A stretch of 64,000 bases of DNA, taken from assembly GCA_016297415.1 (NCBI GenBank), contig JAEDGQ010000001.1, positions 74,674-138,673 on the forward strand, given 5' to 3'. The translations under genes were made by a program, and so were the position numbers. Below are positions 1 through 7,362 of this stretch, piece after piece (position 1 is the first letter of the stretch; each line of letters opens with the position of its first letter). This stretch comes from Treponema sp. GTDB taxonomy: Bacteria; Spirochaetota; Spirochaetia; Treponematales; Treponemataceae. The notes beneath the pieces are model-generated. The model saw nothing but the letters and a program-made list of their open reading frames with translations. It had not been told where the DNA came from and did no database searches.

Positions 1-735
1 ATTGCCAGAAAGATGTTTTTTAGCCCAGAAACCTCCGTCTGTTGAAAGAACAAGATCGGGAGTTATTTCGTTATTCTGTAAAACAGAAAGGGAAGAGGAA
101 ACAGCTATAAGAAAAAAATTATTTCTATATTCTTTAATATATCTGATGGAATCTGTCAGGCTTGGACCACTGGCAGTTATTAAAATATCTTTTTTAATTT
201 TATCTGTCAGCGTAATTTTTCTTATATTAAGAAAAAACTTGATTGTGTTAAAGAACCATTTTTTTGAAAAATGTTCTCTTGTATATAAAACACTTCTGCT
301 TTTTACTACGGCTTTTTTTATTTCGGCAAGTACTGCATTATTTAATTCTGTAAGAATAGATGAAGATTGAGGCCAGGAATATATGGCTGTTCGTAAAAGA
401 TTTTCTTCTCCAAAATAATTATAAAGCTCTTCGGAAATGGAAGAATTGCTGTTAAAGTAAAAAACTTTATCCCAAAGAAAGTCATACTCTGAAAAAGAGT
501 CAGTAAGACGAACTGCAGCAATTTGGGAGTCAGGAAAAAGTTTTTTCAATTCACCAGCACAATAAGAAAGACCTGGTTCAATAATAAGAATTACAGAAGG
601 CTTAAATGAAGGCTTTACAGTGTTTTTGCAAAAAGATAAGGCTTCATTTTCTGGATTATAAAGTGAATGATACTGTTTGTTATTAATTGTACAGCTTAAA
701 GATCCATTTCTTGCGGCTGAAAAAACAACTTTCAA
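1..735 (-). CDS. DUF115/Maf-like motility-associated factor, C-terminus beyond window
   Basis: Reading frame of 245 codons on the minus strand, open at the window edge, so the 3' part of the gene is missing. The proposed TTG start lies 3 nt after the stop of the upstream gene, in the same frame, with AGGA about 7 nt before it. The translation begins MKVVFSAARNG and later contains ILITASGPSLTDS and PDLVLSTDGG. This SGPSL plus late Asp-Gly pattern is typical of the DUF115 (MptE-like/Maf) family, whose flagellar members are linked to glycosylation of flagellin. It is the last visible gene of a three-gene minus-strand unit. The family call rests on motif recognition only. A motility role is inference, weakly supported by a sigma-28-like -10 sequence upstream of the unit. 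Confidence 0.65.
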   Translation of the reverse strand, partial: MKVVFSAARNGSLSCTINNKQYHSLYNPENEALSFCKNTVKPSFKPSVILIIEPGLSYCAGELKKLFPDSQIAAVRLTDSFSEYDFLWDKVFYFNSNSSISEELYNYFGEENLLRTAIYSWPQSSSILTELNNAVLAEIKKAVVKSRSVLYTREHFSKKWFFNTIKFFLNIRKITLTDKIKKDILITASGPSLTDSIRYIKEYRNNFFLIAVSSSLSVLQNNEITPDLVLSTDGGFWAKKHLSGN

Positions 736-738
736 AGT

Positions 739-1602
739 TTAATCCTGAGTAAGGAACATTTTTGTTCCTTTAAGATTTGGACACATTCCTGCGATTAAAA
801 CAAGAATATTGTGAGGATTCTGATTATTAAAGAATACATTGAAATGAGAATTAATGTGGAACTGAAGCAGTTTGTCATCGATTTCTTCTTTTCCAAACAT
901 AACGATTTTAATTTCATTATTTTTAGCAGGGTAAATGCAGTTTGGTGCCTGGAAAAGAGACTTTAATTTTGAATACAAAATGTTCATGGCTGTTTGAGCA
1001 ATCAGATTCCGTAATTCTTCTTCAAAATCTTTAAACGCAGAATCAAGAGCCAGTTTTGGTGTAATAATGAAAAGAGAAGCCGGGGAAACTGAAAGTCCCA
1101 GATTCAGAGCATCATCAAAAGAATCACAGTCAGGTGTTTTTTCTGGATTCAGAATAAAGTTTACTAAATCGTATTTAATATCAAGAGACTGAAGCTGTTC
1201 TTCTGTAAGATTGTCACAGGAAATGAAATAATAAGTCTGATTATCTATAGCAAATGGAAAAATATTTATATCTGAGATTAAGCTTTTTATATTGTCAGAA
1301 AAAAGCTGCATAAAGGGCAGCAAATCATTATTAGTGTAGTGACACCATGTAGAATTGTCAGAAACAAGTCCTTTCCAGAAATCACCAGTTGATACAGACC
1401 GGGCTAAAGATTCAAGATCAAAGCCGTAAGCATGAGAAAAATAGTAAAAGGACTTACAACAAGAAAAGATTCCGCATAAAGCGAAACCTTTTTCTGAGGC
1501 CCATTCACTGAAATTTGAATTTTTTTTACCAAGAAGTTCAGCCTTGGCCAGTAACCCCGGCCCGGGCTGATTCATGCTGTCAATGCGGCTCAAAAGACCC
1601 AT
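739..1602 (-). CDS. Uncharacterised protein, 287 aa
   Basis: I do not recognise this protein. It has no signal peptide and no clear membrane segment, and looks like a cytoplasmic mixed alpha/beta protein. A Cys-Cys pair lies near residue 48 (GIFSCCKSF), and there are many Phe, Asn and Asp residues. Its ATG overlaps the stop of the upstream acidic protein gene by one base (TAATG), so the two are probably translationally coupled. The next gene, the Maf-like one, starts 3 nt after its stop. The tight packing argues that the three proteins act together. Function is unknown. Confidence 0.6.
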   Translation of the reverse strand: MGLLSRIDSMNQPGPGLLAKAELLGKKNSNFSEWASEKGFALCGIFSCCKSFYYFSHAYGFDLESLARSVSTGDFWKGLVSDNSTWCHYTNNDLLPFMQLFSDNIKSLISDINIFPFAIDNQTYYFISCDNLTEEQLQSLDIKYDLVNFILNPEKTPDCDSFDDALNLGLSVSPASLFIITPKLALDSAFKDFEEELRNLIAQTAMNILYSKLKSLFQAPNCIYPAKNNEIKIVMFGKEEIDDKLLQFHINSHFNVFFNNQNPHNILVLIAGMCPNLKGTKMFLTQD

Positions 1603-3899
1603 TATGCCAGACCTAATTCCTTAAACAGTTTTTTGTATGTATCGAACTGTTCAGACTGAGCAAACTCAGCGATTTTTTCTTCAGGAAGATTTTCAAGAAG
1701 CTGATCCATATATGAAAGAACAGATTTGATTTCTGTTTTAAGATCATCAGGAAGTTCTTCTTTCTTTTCTTCAGCAACTGGAATTTCCTCTGCTGGAACA
1801 TCTAATGGAACTTCTTCTGAAAGTTCATTTGCTGAATCAGCAGAAAGATAATTAATCTTGTCGTCTGTTAATGTTTCAGAAATTGAAGGATCTTCTTTGT
1901 CAAAGTCTGCAAATGCAGCAATGTCTTCAGGTGAAACTTCTTCTTCGAATGATGAACCTGCAGAAAGATTTTCATGGTCTGTGTTTACATCATCTGCATT
2001 AAAACTTCCCATAAAATCAGAAGAGCTTGATTCCACGATCATATCCTCAGATTTTGGAACTGAAATTTCTTCAGGAAGATCACTGTCTTCGTTTACTGCC
2101 GAATAATCGACTTCATCCAGAGAAGGTTCTTCAAGACCTTCATTTGAGAAGTCAACATCGTATTCTGTTTCATCGTTAAAGTCTTCATCAGGAATAGAAA
2201 TTTCATTTTCTGCCGGGATTTCAATTCCTTCTGGAAGTTCTGCATCTGGTTCAATTTCATCAACTGTTTCATCAGCAGGTTCTTCAATTACAGGTTCACC
2301 TGCAACTGTTTCTTCAGCAACTGGTTCAGCTGTTACAGTTTCTTCTGTTGCAAATGAAGCTGTGTTAAGAATGTTATCAAGTTCATCGTTTGAAAGTGCA
2401 ATTGTATCGTCTTCATCTGTTGAAGAGAAGAATCCGGCAGTTTCATCAACGGCTGGTGCAGGAGCATTAACCTGGGAAATAATGTTTCCGGATTTCATTT
2501 CTGAAAGATCATTTTTAAGTGAGGCAATTTCATCTTTGAGAGAAGAAAGTTCATTAACAATCTGACTGAAAATAGCTGTCATCTGAGTTGATGGCTGTTC
2601 AGCTGAAGTTTCCATTTCTTCAAGAATTGGTGCTTTAATTGATTCTGCAAATTCAGATGTTTCAACATCAGATGAATCATGGCTGTCAAAGAGGGCAGCT
2701 GTTTCTTCGTCAAATGAATCTGGAATTTCCATAGTTTCGTTTTCGTCAATAGTTGGATCTGTATCTGTAAAATCTTCAATTGTTTCTTCCGGAACATCAA
2801 TTACAGGTTCTTCAGAAGGAATATCTTCAATTTCTTTTACAGTGTTTTCTTCCTGATCACCAATGCTTACTGTATTACCGTTTTCATCTTTTACATCGCC
2901 AAGAAGAGCGTTTACATCAAAGTCATCTTCAGCAGGGGCAAAATCAGCAGAAGGAGTTGTTTCAGTTACTGTATCAGGTTCCAGTTCAAGATTATCTTCA
3001 TCAGCTGAAACTGTAAAATCATCAGAAGCATCTTCTGTAACAGCAGTTTCTGCAACTGGTGCACCTTCTTCAACAGGAGTTTCTGTTACTTCTTCACTAA
3101 CAGGATCAGAAGAAGAGTCTGTGTCTTCAAATCCGAATTCAGAAAGATCAACTGATTCCATACCGTCATCAGCACTTGTATCTGCAGGTTCTGAAGAATC
3201 AAGGTCATTGAAATCTGAAAGGCCGAATTCGCTTAAATCAACATCTTCAGTTCCGGCAGGGGAGTCAGCAGAGATGGAAGTTTCTTCTGTTGTCGGTGAA
3301 TCTACTGTAAATCCGGAAGATTCTGAAATATTTTGAGACTGTCCGTCATCAAAAGAAAGGTCAAGGTTGAAAATATCATCATTATCAACTGCAGCAAAAG
3401 ATGTATCTTCTTCCTGAGCTGGAGTTTCTTCTGTTTCTGGTTCAATAGAGTCATCAAAACCAAAATCACTTAAATCAACTGATTCTGTTTCTGCTGGTGC
3501 AGGTGCAGGTGCTTCTGCAGCTTCTGGTTCAGAGTTTTTATCTTCAGGACCTGTTTCAAAAATTCCATCAGTAATGAATTCGTCAAGGGAAATTTCTTCT
3601 TCAACAGAAGATTGAGTATCAGATTCTTCTTCCGGCATATCTGGTGTATCGGATGTAACTCCGGCAATGGCTGAAAGTTCTTCGGCAGAGAGTGCTGTGT
3701 TCTGATTGTCGTAATCATCAGTATTTGCAGAATCTTCGATTACGTCCAGAGAAGAAAAATCAGGAAGATCTGTATCAATGTTAAATAAATCTGCTGCTGT
3801 ATCTGTTTGTTCTGTGGCAGAGGAGTCTACGGTTTTTGGCGGTGTTTTAACCCATACACCATAGCTGTCAAGTTCTTTTGTGTTATCTGATTCGCTCAT
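1602..3899 (-). CDS. Large acidic repetitive protein, 765 aa
   Basis: Extremely rich in Glu, Asp, Ser, Thr, Pro and Val, with almost no basic residues, so most of it should be intrinsically disordered. A short motif of the form VDLS(E/D)FG occurs three times, at about residues 141-147, 220-226 and 250-256, each with acidic flanks; a looser copy lies near 104-114. A short predicted coiled coil (Leu/Ile heptads, around 440-470) and a C-terminal helical block (about 715-765, ending KKLFKELGLA) are the only ordered-looking parts. ATG start with AAGGGG about 6 nt upstream. First gene of a three-gene unit, preceded by a sigma-28-like -10 sequence. No function is assigned; a scaffold or docking protein is possible. 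Confidence 0.7.
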   Translation of the reverse strand: MSESDNTKELDSYGVWVKTPPKTVDSSATEQTDTAADLFNIDTDLPDFSSLDVIEDSANTDDYDNQNTALSAEELSAIAGVTSDTPDMPEEESDTQSSVEEEISLDEFITDGIFETGPEDKNSEPEAAEAPAPAPAETESVDLSDFGFDDSIEPETEETPAQEEDTSFAAVDNDDIFNLDLSFDDGQSQNISESSGFTVDSPTTEETSISADSPAGTEDVDLSEFGLSDFNDLDSSEPADTSADDGMESVDLSEFGFEDTDSSSDPVSEEVTETPVEEGAPVAETAVTEDASDDFTVSADEDNLELEPDTVTETTPSADFAPAEDDFDVNALLGDVKDENGNTVSIGDQEENTVKEIEDIPSEEPVIDVPEETIEDFTDTDPTIDENETMEIPDSFDEETAALFDSHDSSDVETSEFAESIKAPILEEMETSAEQPSTQMTAIFSQIVNELSSLKDEIASLKNDLSEMKSGNIISQVNAPAPAVDETAGFFSSTDEDDTIALSNDELDNILNTASFATEETVTAEPVAEETVAGEPVIEEPADETVDEIEPDAELPEGIEIPAENEISIPDEDFNDETEYDVDFSNEGLEEPSLDEVDYSAVNEDSDLPEEISVPKSEDMIVESSSSDFMGSFNADDVNTDHENLSAGSSFEEEVSPEDIAAFADFDKEDPSISETLTDDKINYLSADSANELSEEVPLDVPAEEIPVAEEKKEELPDDLKTEIKSVLSYMDQLLENLPEEKIAEFAQSEQFDTYKKLFKELGLA

Positions 3900-3933
3900 T
3901 TCTTTTTCCCCTTAAAAGTAAATACTATAGAAA

Positions 3934-3941
3934 GTATCGGC
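3934..3941 (-). promoter_or_regulatory. Possible sigma-28-like -10 element for the acidic protein operon
   Basis: On the minus strand this reads GCCGATAC, one base off the FliA/sigma-28 -10 consensus GCCGATAA, 35 bp before the ATG at 3899. No good TAAA -35 box is seen at 14-16 bp spacing (TTAG at 15), so the call is weak. It faces a much better sigma-28-like promoter on the other strand at 4043-4069. Confidence 0.3.
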
Positions 3942-4042
3942 AAATTCATTGTGATTCTAAAATGAAATAACCAAAATAAAATCGAATAATTATATCATTT
4001 ACTTTTGTGTAAGTCCATCTGATTTTTTTTTAACATATTTAT

Positions 4043-4069
4043 TACAAAAAATAAGTTTTGTGCCGATAA
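4043..4069 (+). promoter_or_regulatory. Sigma-28 (FliA)-type promoter
   Basis: TACA (4043-4046), a 15-bp spacer, then a perfect GCCGATAA (4062-4069). This matches the flagellar sigma-28 consensus TAAA-N15-GCCGATAA at 11 of 12 positions. The ATG of the FtsB-like gene begins at 4080, only 10 bp after the -10 box, so the mRNA leader would be just a few bases. A sigma-28 factor gene lies in this window at 24187. Confidence 0.6.
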
Positions 4070-4079
4070 ATAAAACATA

Positions 4080-4574
4080 ATGAAAAAGTACCGCGTATTA
4101 ACAGCAGCCCTTGCAGGGATTTTTGTTTATGTTTTGATTTCTGTTACAGGTGGTCGTGATGGACTTATTGCTGAACGTCAGCAGAATGAACAGAGAAGAA
4201 TTTTAAGTGCCCGTCTTGAATCAATTCAGAAGATTAATGATTCCCTTCAGCTTGAATGTACAGCACTTGAAAATGACCAGGAAGTTATTGCGGGACTTGC
4301 AAAAAAAATCGGATATGTTTCTTCCGGAGATAAAATCGTAATTATCAACGGACTTTACGATGATGATATTGCTGTTTATGAAGCCGGTACTCCATTAAAA
4401 GCTAAGGATGCTGAATATCTTCCTGAATATGTAGGAAAAATCCTGGGGATTTTTGTGTTTCTTATTGTTCTTTTCTTTATGTTTTACAAAGACTATAAAA
4501 ACGGTGAGTTTAGAAAAAATAAAAAAATTATTTATGTAGAAGGTGTTCCAGTATATGATTTGCCGCAAATCTGA
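4080..4574 (+). CDS. FtsB/DivIC-like septum formation initiator protein
   Basis: 164 aa. An N-terminal membrane segment (about residues 8-24) is followed by a Gln/Glu/Leu-rich coiled coil (about 32-70) and a short globular part. This is the layout of the DivIC/FtsB family, which bridges FtsL and FtsQ at the division septum. Unusually, there is a second hydrophobic segment at about 120-140 (GIFVFLIVLFFMFY) followed by a basic tail, so it is longer than typical FtsB (about 100 aa) and may cross the membrane twice. No clear ribosome binding site is seen, consistent with a very short leader from the upstream sigma-28-like promoter. Its 3' end overlaps tsaC by 20-32 bp. The family call is moderate; the second membrane segment leaves room for another role. 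Confidence 0.6.
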   Translation: MKKYRVLTAALAGIFVYVLISVTGGRDGLIAERQQNEQRRILSARLESIQKINDSLQLECTALENDQEVIAGLAKKIGYVSSGDKIVIINGLYDDDIAVYEAGTPLKAKDAEYLPEYVGKILGIFVFLIVLFFMFYKDYKNGEFRKNKKIIYVEGVPVYDLPQI

Positions 4575-5136
4575 TGAAGAATCAGTTTTAATTGCCGCCG
4601 ATTATCTTCGGCGTGGAAAAATTGTAATTCTTCCAACAGACACTGTTTATGGTTTTTCGGGAATCGTAGACGGCCGTCATTATTCATTTCATACTGGTGA
4701 AAAAATTGCAGCAATTAAAGGCCGGGATGAAAGCAAACAGCTTATTCAGCTCATTGCAAAACCTGAGGATGTTAAAAAATATACCAGAGATGTTATTCCA
4801 GATGAACTGTTCAGTAAGTGGCCTGGTCCTCTTACAATAATTGTTCATACTTTTGCAAAAGATGGAAATTTTGCAACTACTGCTTTTCGTTGTCCTGGTG
4901 ATGAATGGCTTCGTAAAGTTATTGCAAGATGTGGAGCACCTGTTTTTTCAACAAGTGTTAATAAAAGCGGAAATCCATGCCTTAATGATGTTACACAGAT
5001 TAAAAATGAATTTGGTTCTGAAGTTGATCTGATAATTGATGATGGAGATAAAAATTCCGGAGTTCCTTCAACAATAGTTTCAATTCTTGAAGACGGATCT
5101 GTAAAACTAATCCGGGAAGGCGCTGTAAAACTTTAA
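4543..5136 (+). CDS. tsaC: L-threonylcarbamoyladenylate synthase (TsaC/Sua5/YrdC family)
   Basis: 197 aa from the GTG at 4543. An ATG at 4555 (193 aa) is equally possible, since AAGG at 4540-4543 suits the ATG better. The enzyme makes threonylcarbamoyl-AMP from threonine, bicarbonate and ATP, for t6A37 modification of ANN-decoding tRNAs. YrdC signatures are visible: PTDTVYGFSG near the N-terminus, KGRDESKQL in the middle, and STSVNKSGNP toward the C-terminus. The length fits the short TsaC form rather than two-domain Sua5. The start lies inside the end of the FtsB-like gene, so the two are co-transcribed and likely coupled. A strong hairpin terminator follows. Confidence 0.9.
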   Translation: MFQYMICRKSDEESVLIAADYLRRGKIVILPTDTVYGFSGIVDGRHYSFHTGEKIAAIKGRDESKQLIQLIAKPEDVKKYTRDVIPDELFSKWPGPLTIIVHTFAKDGNFATTAFRCPGDEWLRKVIARCGAPVFSTSVNKSGNPCLNDVTQIKNEFGSEVDLIIDDGDKNSGVPSTIVSILEDGSVKLIREGAVKL

Positions 5137-5156
5137 TCTAAAAATGATAAAAAAAC

Positions 5157-5202
5157 ACTTCCTTAAAACTTATAAAAAGAAAGTTTTGGGAAGTTTTTTT
5201 TT
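5157..5202. terminator. Rho-independent terminator, probably bidirectional
   Basis: Imperfect inverted repeat ACTTCC-TTAAAACTT (5157-5171) against AAGTTTT-GGGAAGT (about 5181-5194), followed by a run of Ts to about 5202. A-rich sequence on the left supplies a U-tract for the minus strand too. It sits between the convergent genes tsaC and the secreted protein at 5226. Confidence 0.8.
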
Positions 5203-5225
5203 GTTTATAGAACTTTGTTTGAAGA

Positions 5226-6110
5226 TTAGTGTTGATTTTTAGACCAGGAAACTTTTTGAATTCCCTGGGAAGCAGATTCTGGAACTGTATTTGACTTTAT
5301 AAGTGTATGTTTATCACCAGAAAGGGAAGTTGCTGAAGAAATAGAGAAAATCCATTCGATTGGAGATGCATTTGCAGCGGCTGTAAGGGCTATTTCTCTT
5401 GAAAGTTCCGGGTAGAAAGATGCGTTAGATTTACCGGTTTGTTTTACATGAAGCTTTTGTGTTCCTGAAGAATCTTTTTCCAGGGAAAGGGCAATGTTCA
5501 TTGTGGCACCGTTTTTATAAATAATAAAACCTCTTCCACCTCTCAGAATTACGATTTTATCTGCATAAGGTTCTCCGCTCCAGGTTCCGGAAAAGGATTC
5601 AAGGGTAAGGTTGATTTTGCCTGGTATAAAATCATCTGCATTTTCAGATGGTGTTTCCAGTGCCATTTCTTTAAGAGGATTCAGAAGATTTTCAATTGAA
5701 AGTTTAGCATTTACAAGAATCTTGTAATAAGAATCAAAACTTGTGTTGTTGGAATAAGTTTTTCCGTCTGAAGGAGTCTTTGCTTTAAAAGTACATTCCC
5801 AGATTGTTTCAGATTCGCTTTTTTTGATTTGAAGAATTTCTGCGTAGAAAATTACTTTTTGATTTCCGGATCCTGAAGTGTCAGGTAGTGCCGAAAGAAC
5901 TTTGCTAAGATCAGGTCTTTTATCAGTAACAGAAAGATTATCAATAGAATTAAGCTGTGTAAAAAAAACATCCTGAGCCATTTTCAGCATACTTGTATCT
6001 GCTGATGATGTAACTACACCGTAGTAGTCTACCTGCAGGGGTACGGCAAAAAGAAAACTGCCCAGAATGAGGAGTAGTGTTGATGTTAGACCTTTGTAAA
6101 GTCTTATCAA
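5226..6110 (-). CDS. Secreted or lipid-free periplasmic protein of unknown function, 294 aa
   Basis: Begins with a clear signal sequence (basic residues, then LTSTLLLILGSFLFA, cleavage likely after FAVP or nearby). There is no lipobox Cys. The mature part is Ser/Thr/Lys rich and of mixed beta character, with no catalytic motif I recognise. The first 120 residues (QDVFFTQLNSIDNLSVTDKRPDLSK and the FYAEILQIKKSESETIWE stretch) resemble treponemal proteins of unknown function that look like GNA1162/CsgG-type lipoprotein relatives, but this is only an impression. It is followed by the tsaC terminator and lies 25 bp downstream of smpB on the same strand, so the two are probably co-transcribed. Confidence 0.55.
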   Translation of the reverse strand: MIRLYKGLTSTLLLILGSFLFAVPLQVDYYGVVTSSADTSMLKMAQDVFFTQLNSIDNLSVTDKRPDLSKVLSALPDTSGSGNQKVIFYAEILQIKKSESETIWECTFKAKTPSDGKTYSNNTSFDSYYKILVNAKLSIENLLNPLKEMALETPSENADDFIPGKINLTLESFSGTWSGEPYADKIVILRGGRGFIIYKNGATMNIALSLEKDSSGTQKLHVKQTGKSNASFYPELSREIALTAAANASPIEWIFSISSATSLSGDKHTLIKSNTVPESASQGIQKVSWSKNQH

Positions 6111-6135
6111 ATAAAATCCTTGTTTCAGATGTTTT

Positions 6136-6597
6136 TTAGAGATGGCTGTTTTTAAATTCCCGGCTCAAATCTCTGTTAACATCTCTTTCCTTAATTGTTT
6201 CTCTCTTATCATACTGTTTTTTACCTTTACAAACACCCAGTGTAATCTTAACAAGGCCCTGCTTAAGGTAAATATCAAGGGGAATAAGAGTGAAACCCTT
6301 TTCATCAATTTTTCTCTTCAGTCTTTTTATTTCTTCTTTATGAACAAGAAGTTTTTTAACCCTGTCAGGGTTGTGGTTAAAAACTGAGGAGTATGAATAT
6401 TCTGAAATATGAAAATTACGCATCCACACTTCATTATTAATAATTTCGGCAAAAGAATCGGCAAATGAAACATTTCCGTTTTTTACGGATTTAACTTCTG
6501 TTCCTTCTAGAACTACGCCGCATTCGTAATGCTCTTCTACAAAATAATCGAAACGTGCTTTTTTATTTTGAGCAATAATTTTTACATTATCAGACAT
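6136..6597 (-). CDS. smpB: SsrA-binding protein SmpB
   Basis: 153 aa from the ATG at 6597. The upstream in-frame extension to 6684 is not family-like and would overlap the promoter and lepB. SmpB binds tmRNA and brings it to stalled ribosomes for trans-translation. Family landmarks are in order: NKKARFDYF near the N-terminus, EGTEVKSVKNGNVSFADSF, LLVHKEEIKRL, then LIPLDIYLKQGLVKITLGVCKGKKQYDKRETIKERD and a basic tail. No ribosome binding site precedes the ATG. A TTGCAA-N17-TATAAT promoter places the predicted transcription start at or next to the start codon, suggesting a leaderless message. Confidence 0.95.
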   Translation of the reverse strand: MSDNVKIIAQNKKARFDYFVEEHYECGVVLEGTEVKSVKNGNVSFADSFAEIINNEVWMRNFHISEYSYSSVFNHNPDRVKKLLVHKEEIKRLKRKIDEKGFTLIPLDIYLKQGLVKITLGVCKGKKQYDKRETIKERDVNRDLSREFKNSHL

Positions 6598-6604
6598 AAA
6601 TATA

Positions 6605-6633
6605 ATTATAAGGACTTTAAGTTTACCTTGCAA
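6605..6633 (-). promoter_or_regulatory. smpB promoter, shares its -35 box with lepB
   Basis: On the minus strand: TTGCAA (6633-6628), 17-bp spacer, perfect TATAAT (6610-6605), then 7 nt to the smpB ATG. TTGCAA is self-complementary, so the same six bases can serve as the -35 box for the divergent lepB promoter. Confidence 0.65.
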
Positions 6634-6657
6634 CCTCATCAAAATCTGTGGTAATGT
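6628..6657 (+). promoter_or_regulatory. Possible lepB promoter using the same TTGCAA box
   Basis: TTGCAA (6628-6633), 18-bp spacer, TAATGT (6652-6657), with the lepB ATG at 6663. The -10 is weaker than that of smpB. As with smpB, the predicted start is at or within a base or two of the start codon. Confidence 0.4.
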
Positions 6658-6662
6658 AAAGT

Positions 6663-7355
6663 ATGTTCCGGGATATTTATGCAATTTCTTATCAGATGCG
6701 CCGTGAGTTATATCACCGTATTTTTACAGTGTTTTCAGCTGTATTTTCCTGTATTCTTTTTGTAAGCCTTGTCTGTACTTTCTTTATTTTTCCAGTAAAC
6801 AGTCATTCTTCGGCTATGGCTCCGGATATTCCAGATACAAGTGTTGTTCTGGTTTCGCCGCTTTTAAAATCTCCCGACAGAGGAAGAATTATGCTGGTGC
6901 AGCCTGTAAAAGATGAGAAACTTCCAAAAACTTTACAGTTTGCTAACTTTTTTATTCGTTTTTTTACAGCACAGCAGCTTGAATTTTTTGGTGCTGAAAA
7001 CAAGATTAAACCATCATTAAAACGGGTAATTGGTCTTCCTGGTGATAGCGTAAAGATTAAAGATTACATTGTTTATATAAAACCTGCCGGGCAGAAACAG
7101 TTTTTGACAGAATTTGAACTTACTAAAATAAACTACAATATTACGATTCCCATGACTCCGGACTTTATTGACAGAGGTCTGGGAGCATATGGTGATATGG
7201 ATGAAATCACTCTTTCTTCAAACCAGTACTTTCTTTTAGGTGATGACCGTACTCAGTGTGTTGACTGCCGTATATGGGGACCTCTCACAAAAGATAACTT
7301 TTTGGGAAGAGCTCTTTTTATCTATTTCCCTTTTACAAAAATAAGACATTTTTAA
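6663..7355 (+). CDS. lepB: Signal peptidase I family protein with altered active-site box
   Basis: 230 aa. One N-terminal membrane segment (about residues 22-44) precedes an extracytoplasmic S26 peptidase domain, which would cleave signal peptides of exported proteins. The general-base box is intact (LKRVIGLPGDSV, Lys120). Box E is diverged (GDDRTQCVDCRIWGPL instead of the usual GDNR with SxDSR). The nucleophile box is odd: the usual SMxP appears as S50-A51-M52-A53-P54, so the residue just before Met is Ala and the nearest Ser is one position upstream. The protein may be inactive, may use a shifted Ser, or may be a specialised paralog. It lies 7 bp before hemW on the same strand and is divergent from smpB. 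Confidence 0.8.
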   Translation: MFRDIYAISYQMRRELYHRIFTVFSAVFSCILFVSLVCTFFIFPVNSHSSAMAPDIPDTSVVLVSPLLKSPDRGRIMLVQPVKDEKLPKTLQFANFFIRFFTAQQLEFFGAENKIKPSLKRVIGLPGDSVKIKDYIVYIKPAGQKQFLTEFELTKINYNITIPMTPDFIDRGLGAYGDMDEITLSSNQYFLLGDDRTQCVDCRIWGPLTKDNFLGRALFIYFPFTKIRHF

Positions 7356-7362
7356 CTTTTTG

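Noticed and set aside
2..370. Plus-strand open frame at the window start
   Set aside because: It is the antisense of the DUF115/Maf-like gene, which has motif and spacing support; the plus frame has no ribosome binding site or family pattern.
2863..3336. 157-codon plus-strand frame, very Ser-rich
   Set aside because: It mirrors the biased codons of the acidic minus-strand protein; no ribosome binding site and no recognisable sequence.
6598..6684. Longer smpB start at 6684
   Set aside because: The 29 extra residues do not fit SmpB and would cover the TATAAT promoter.
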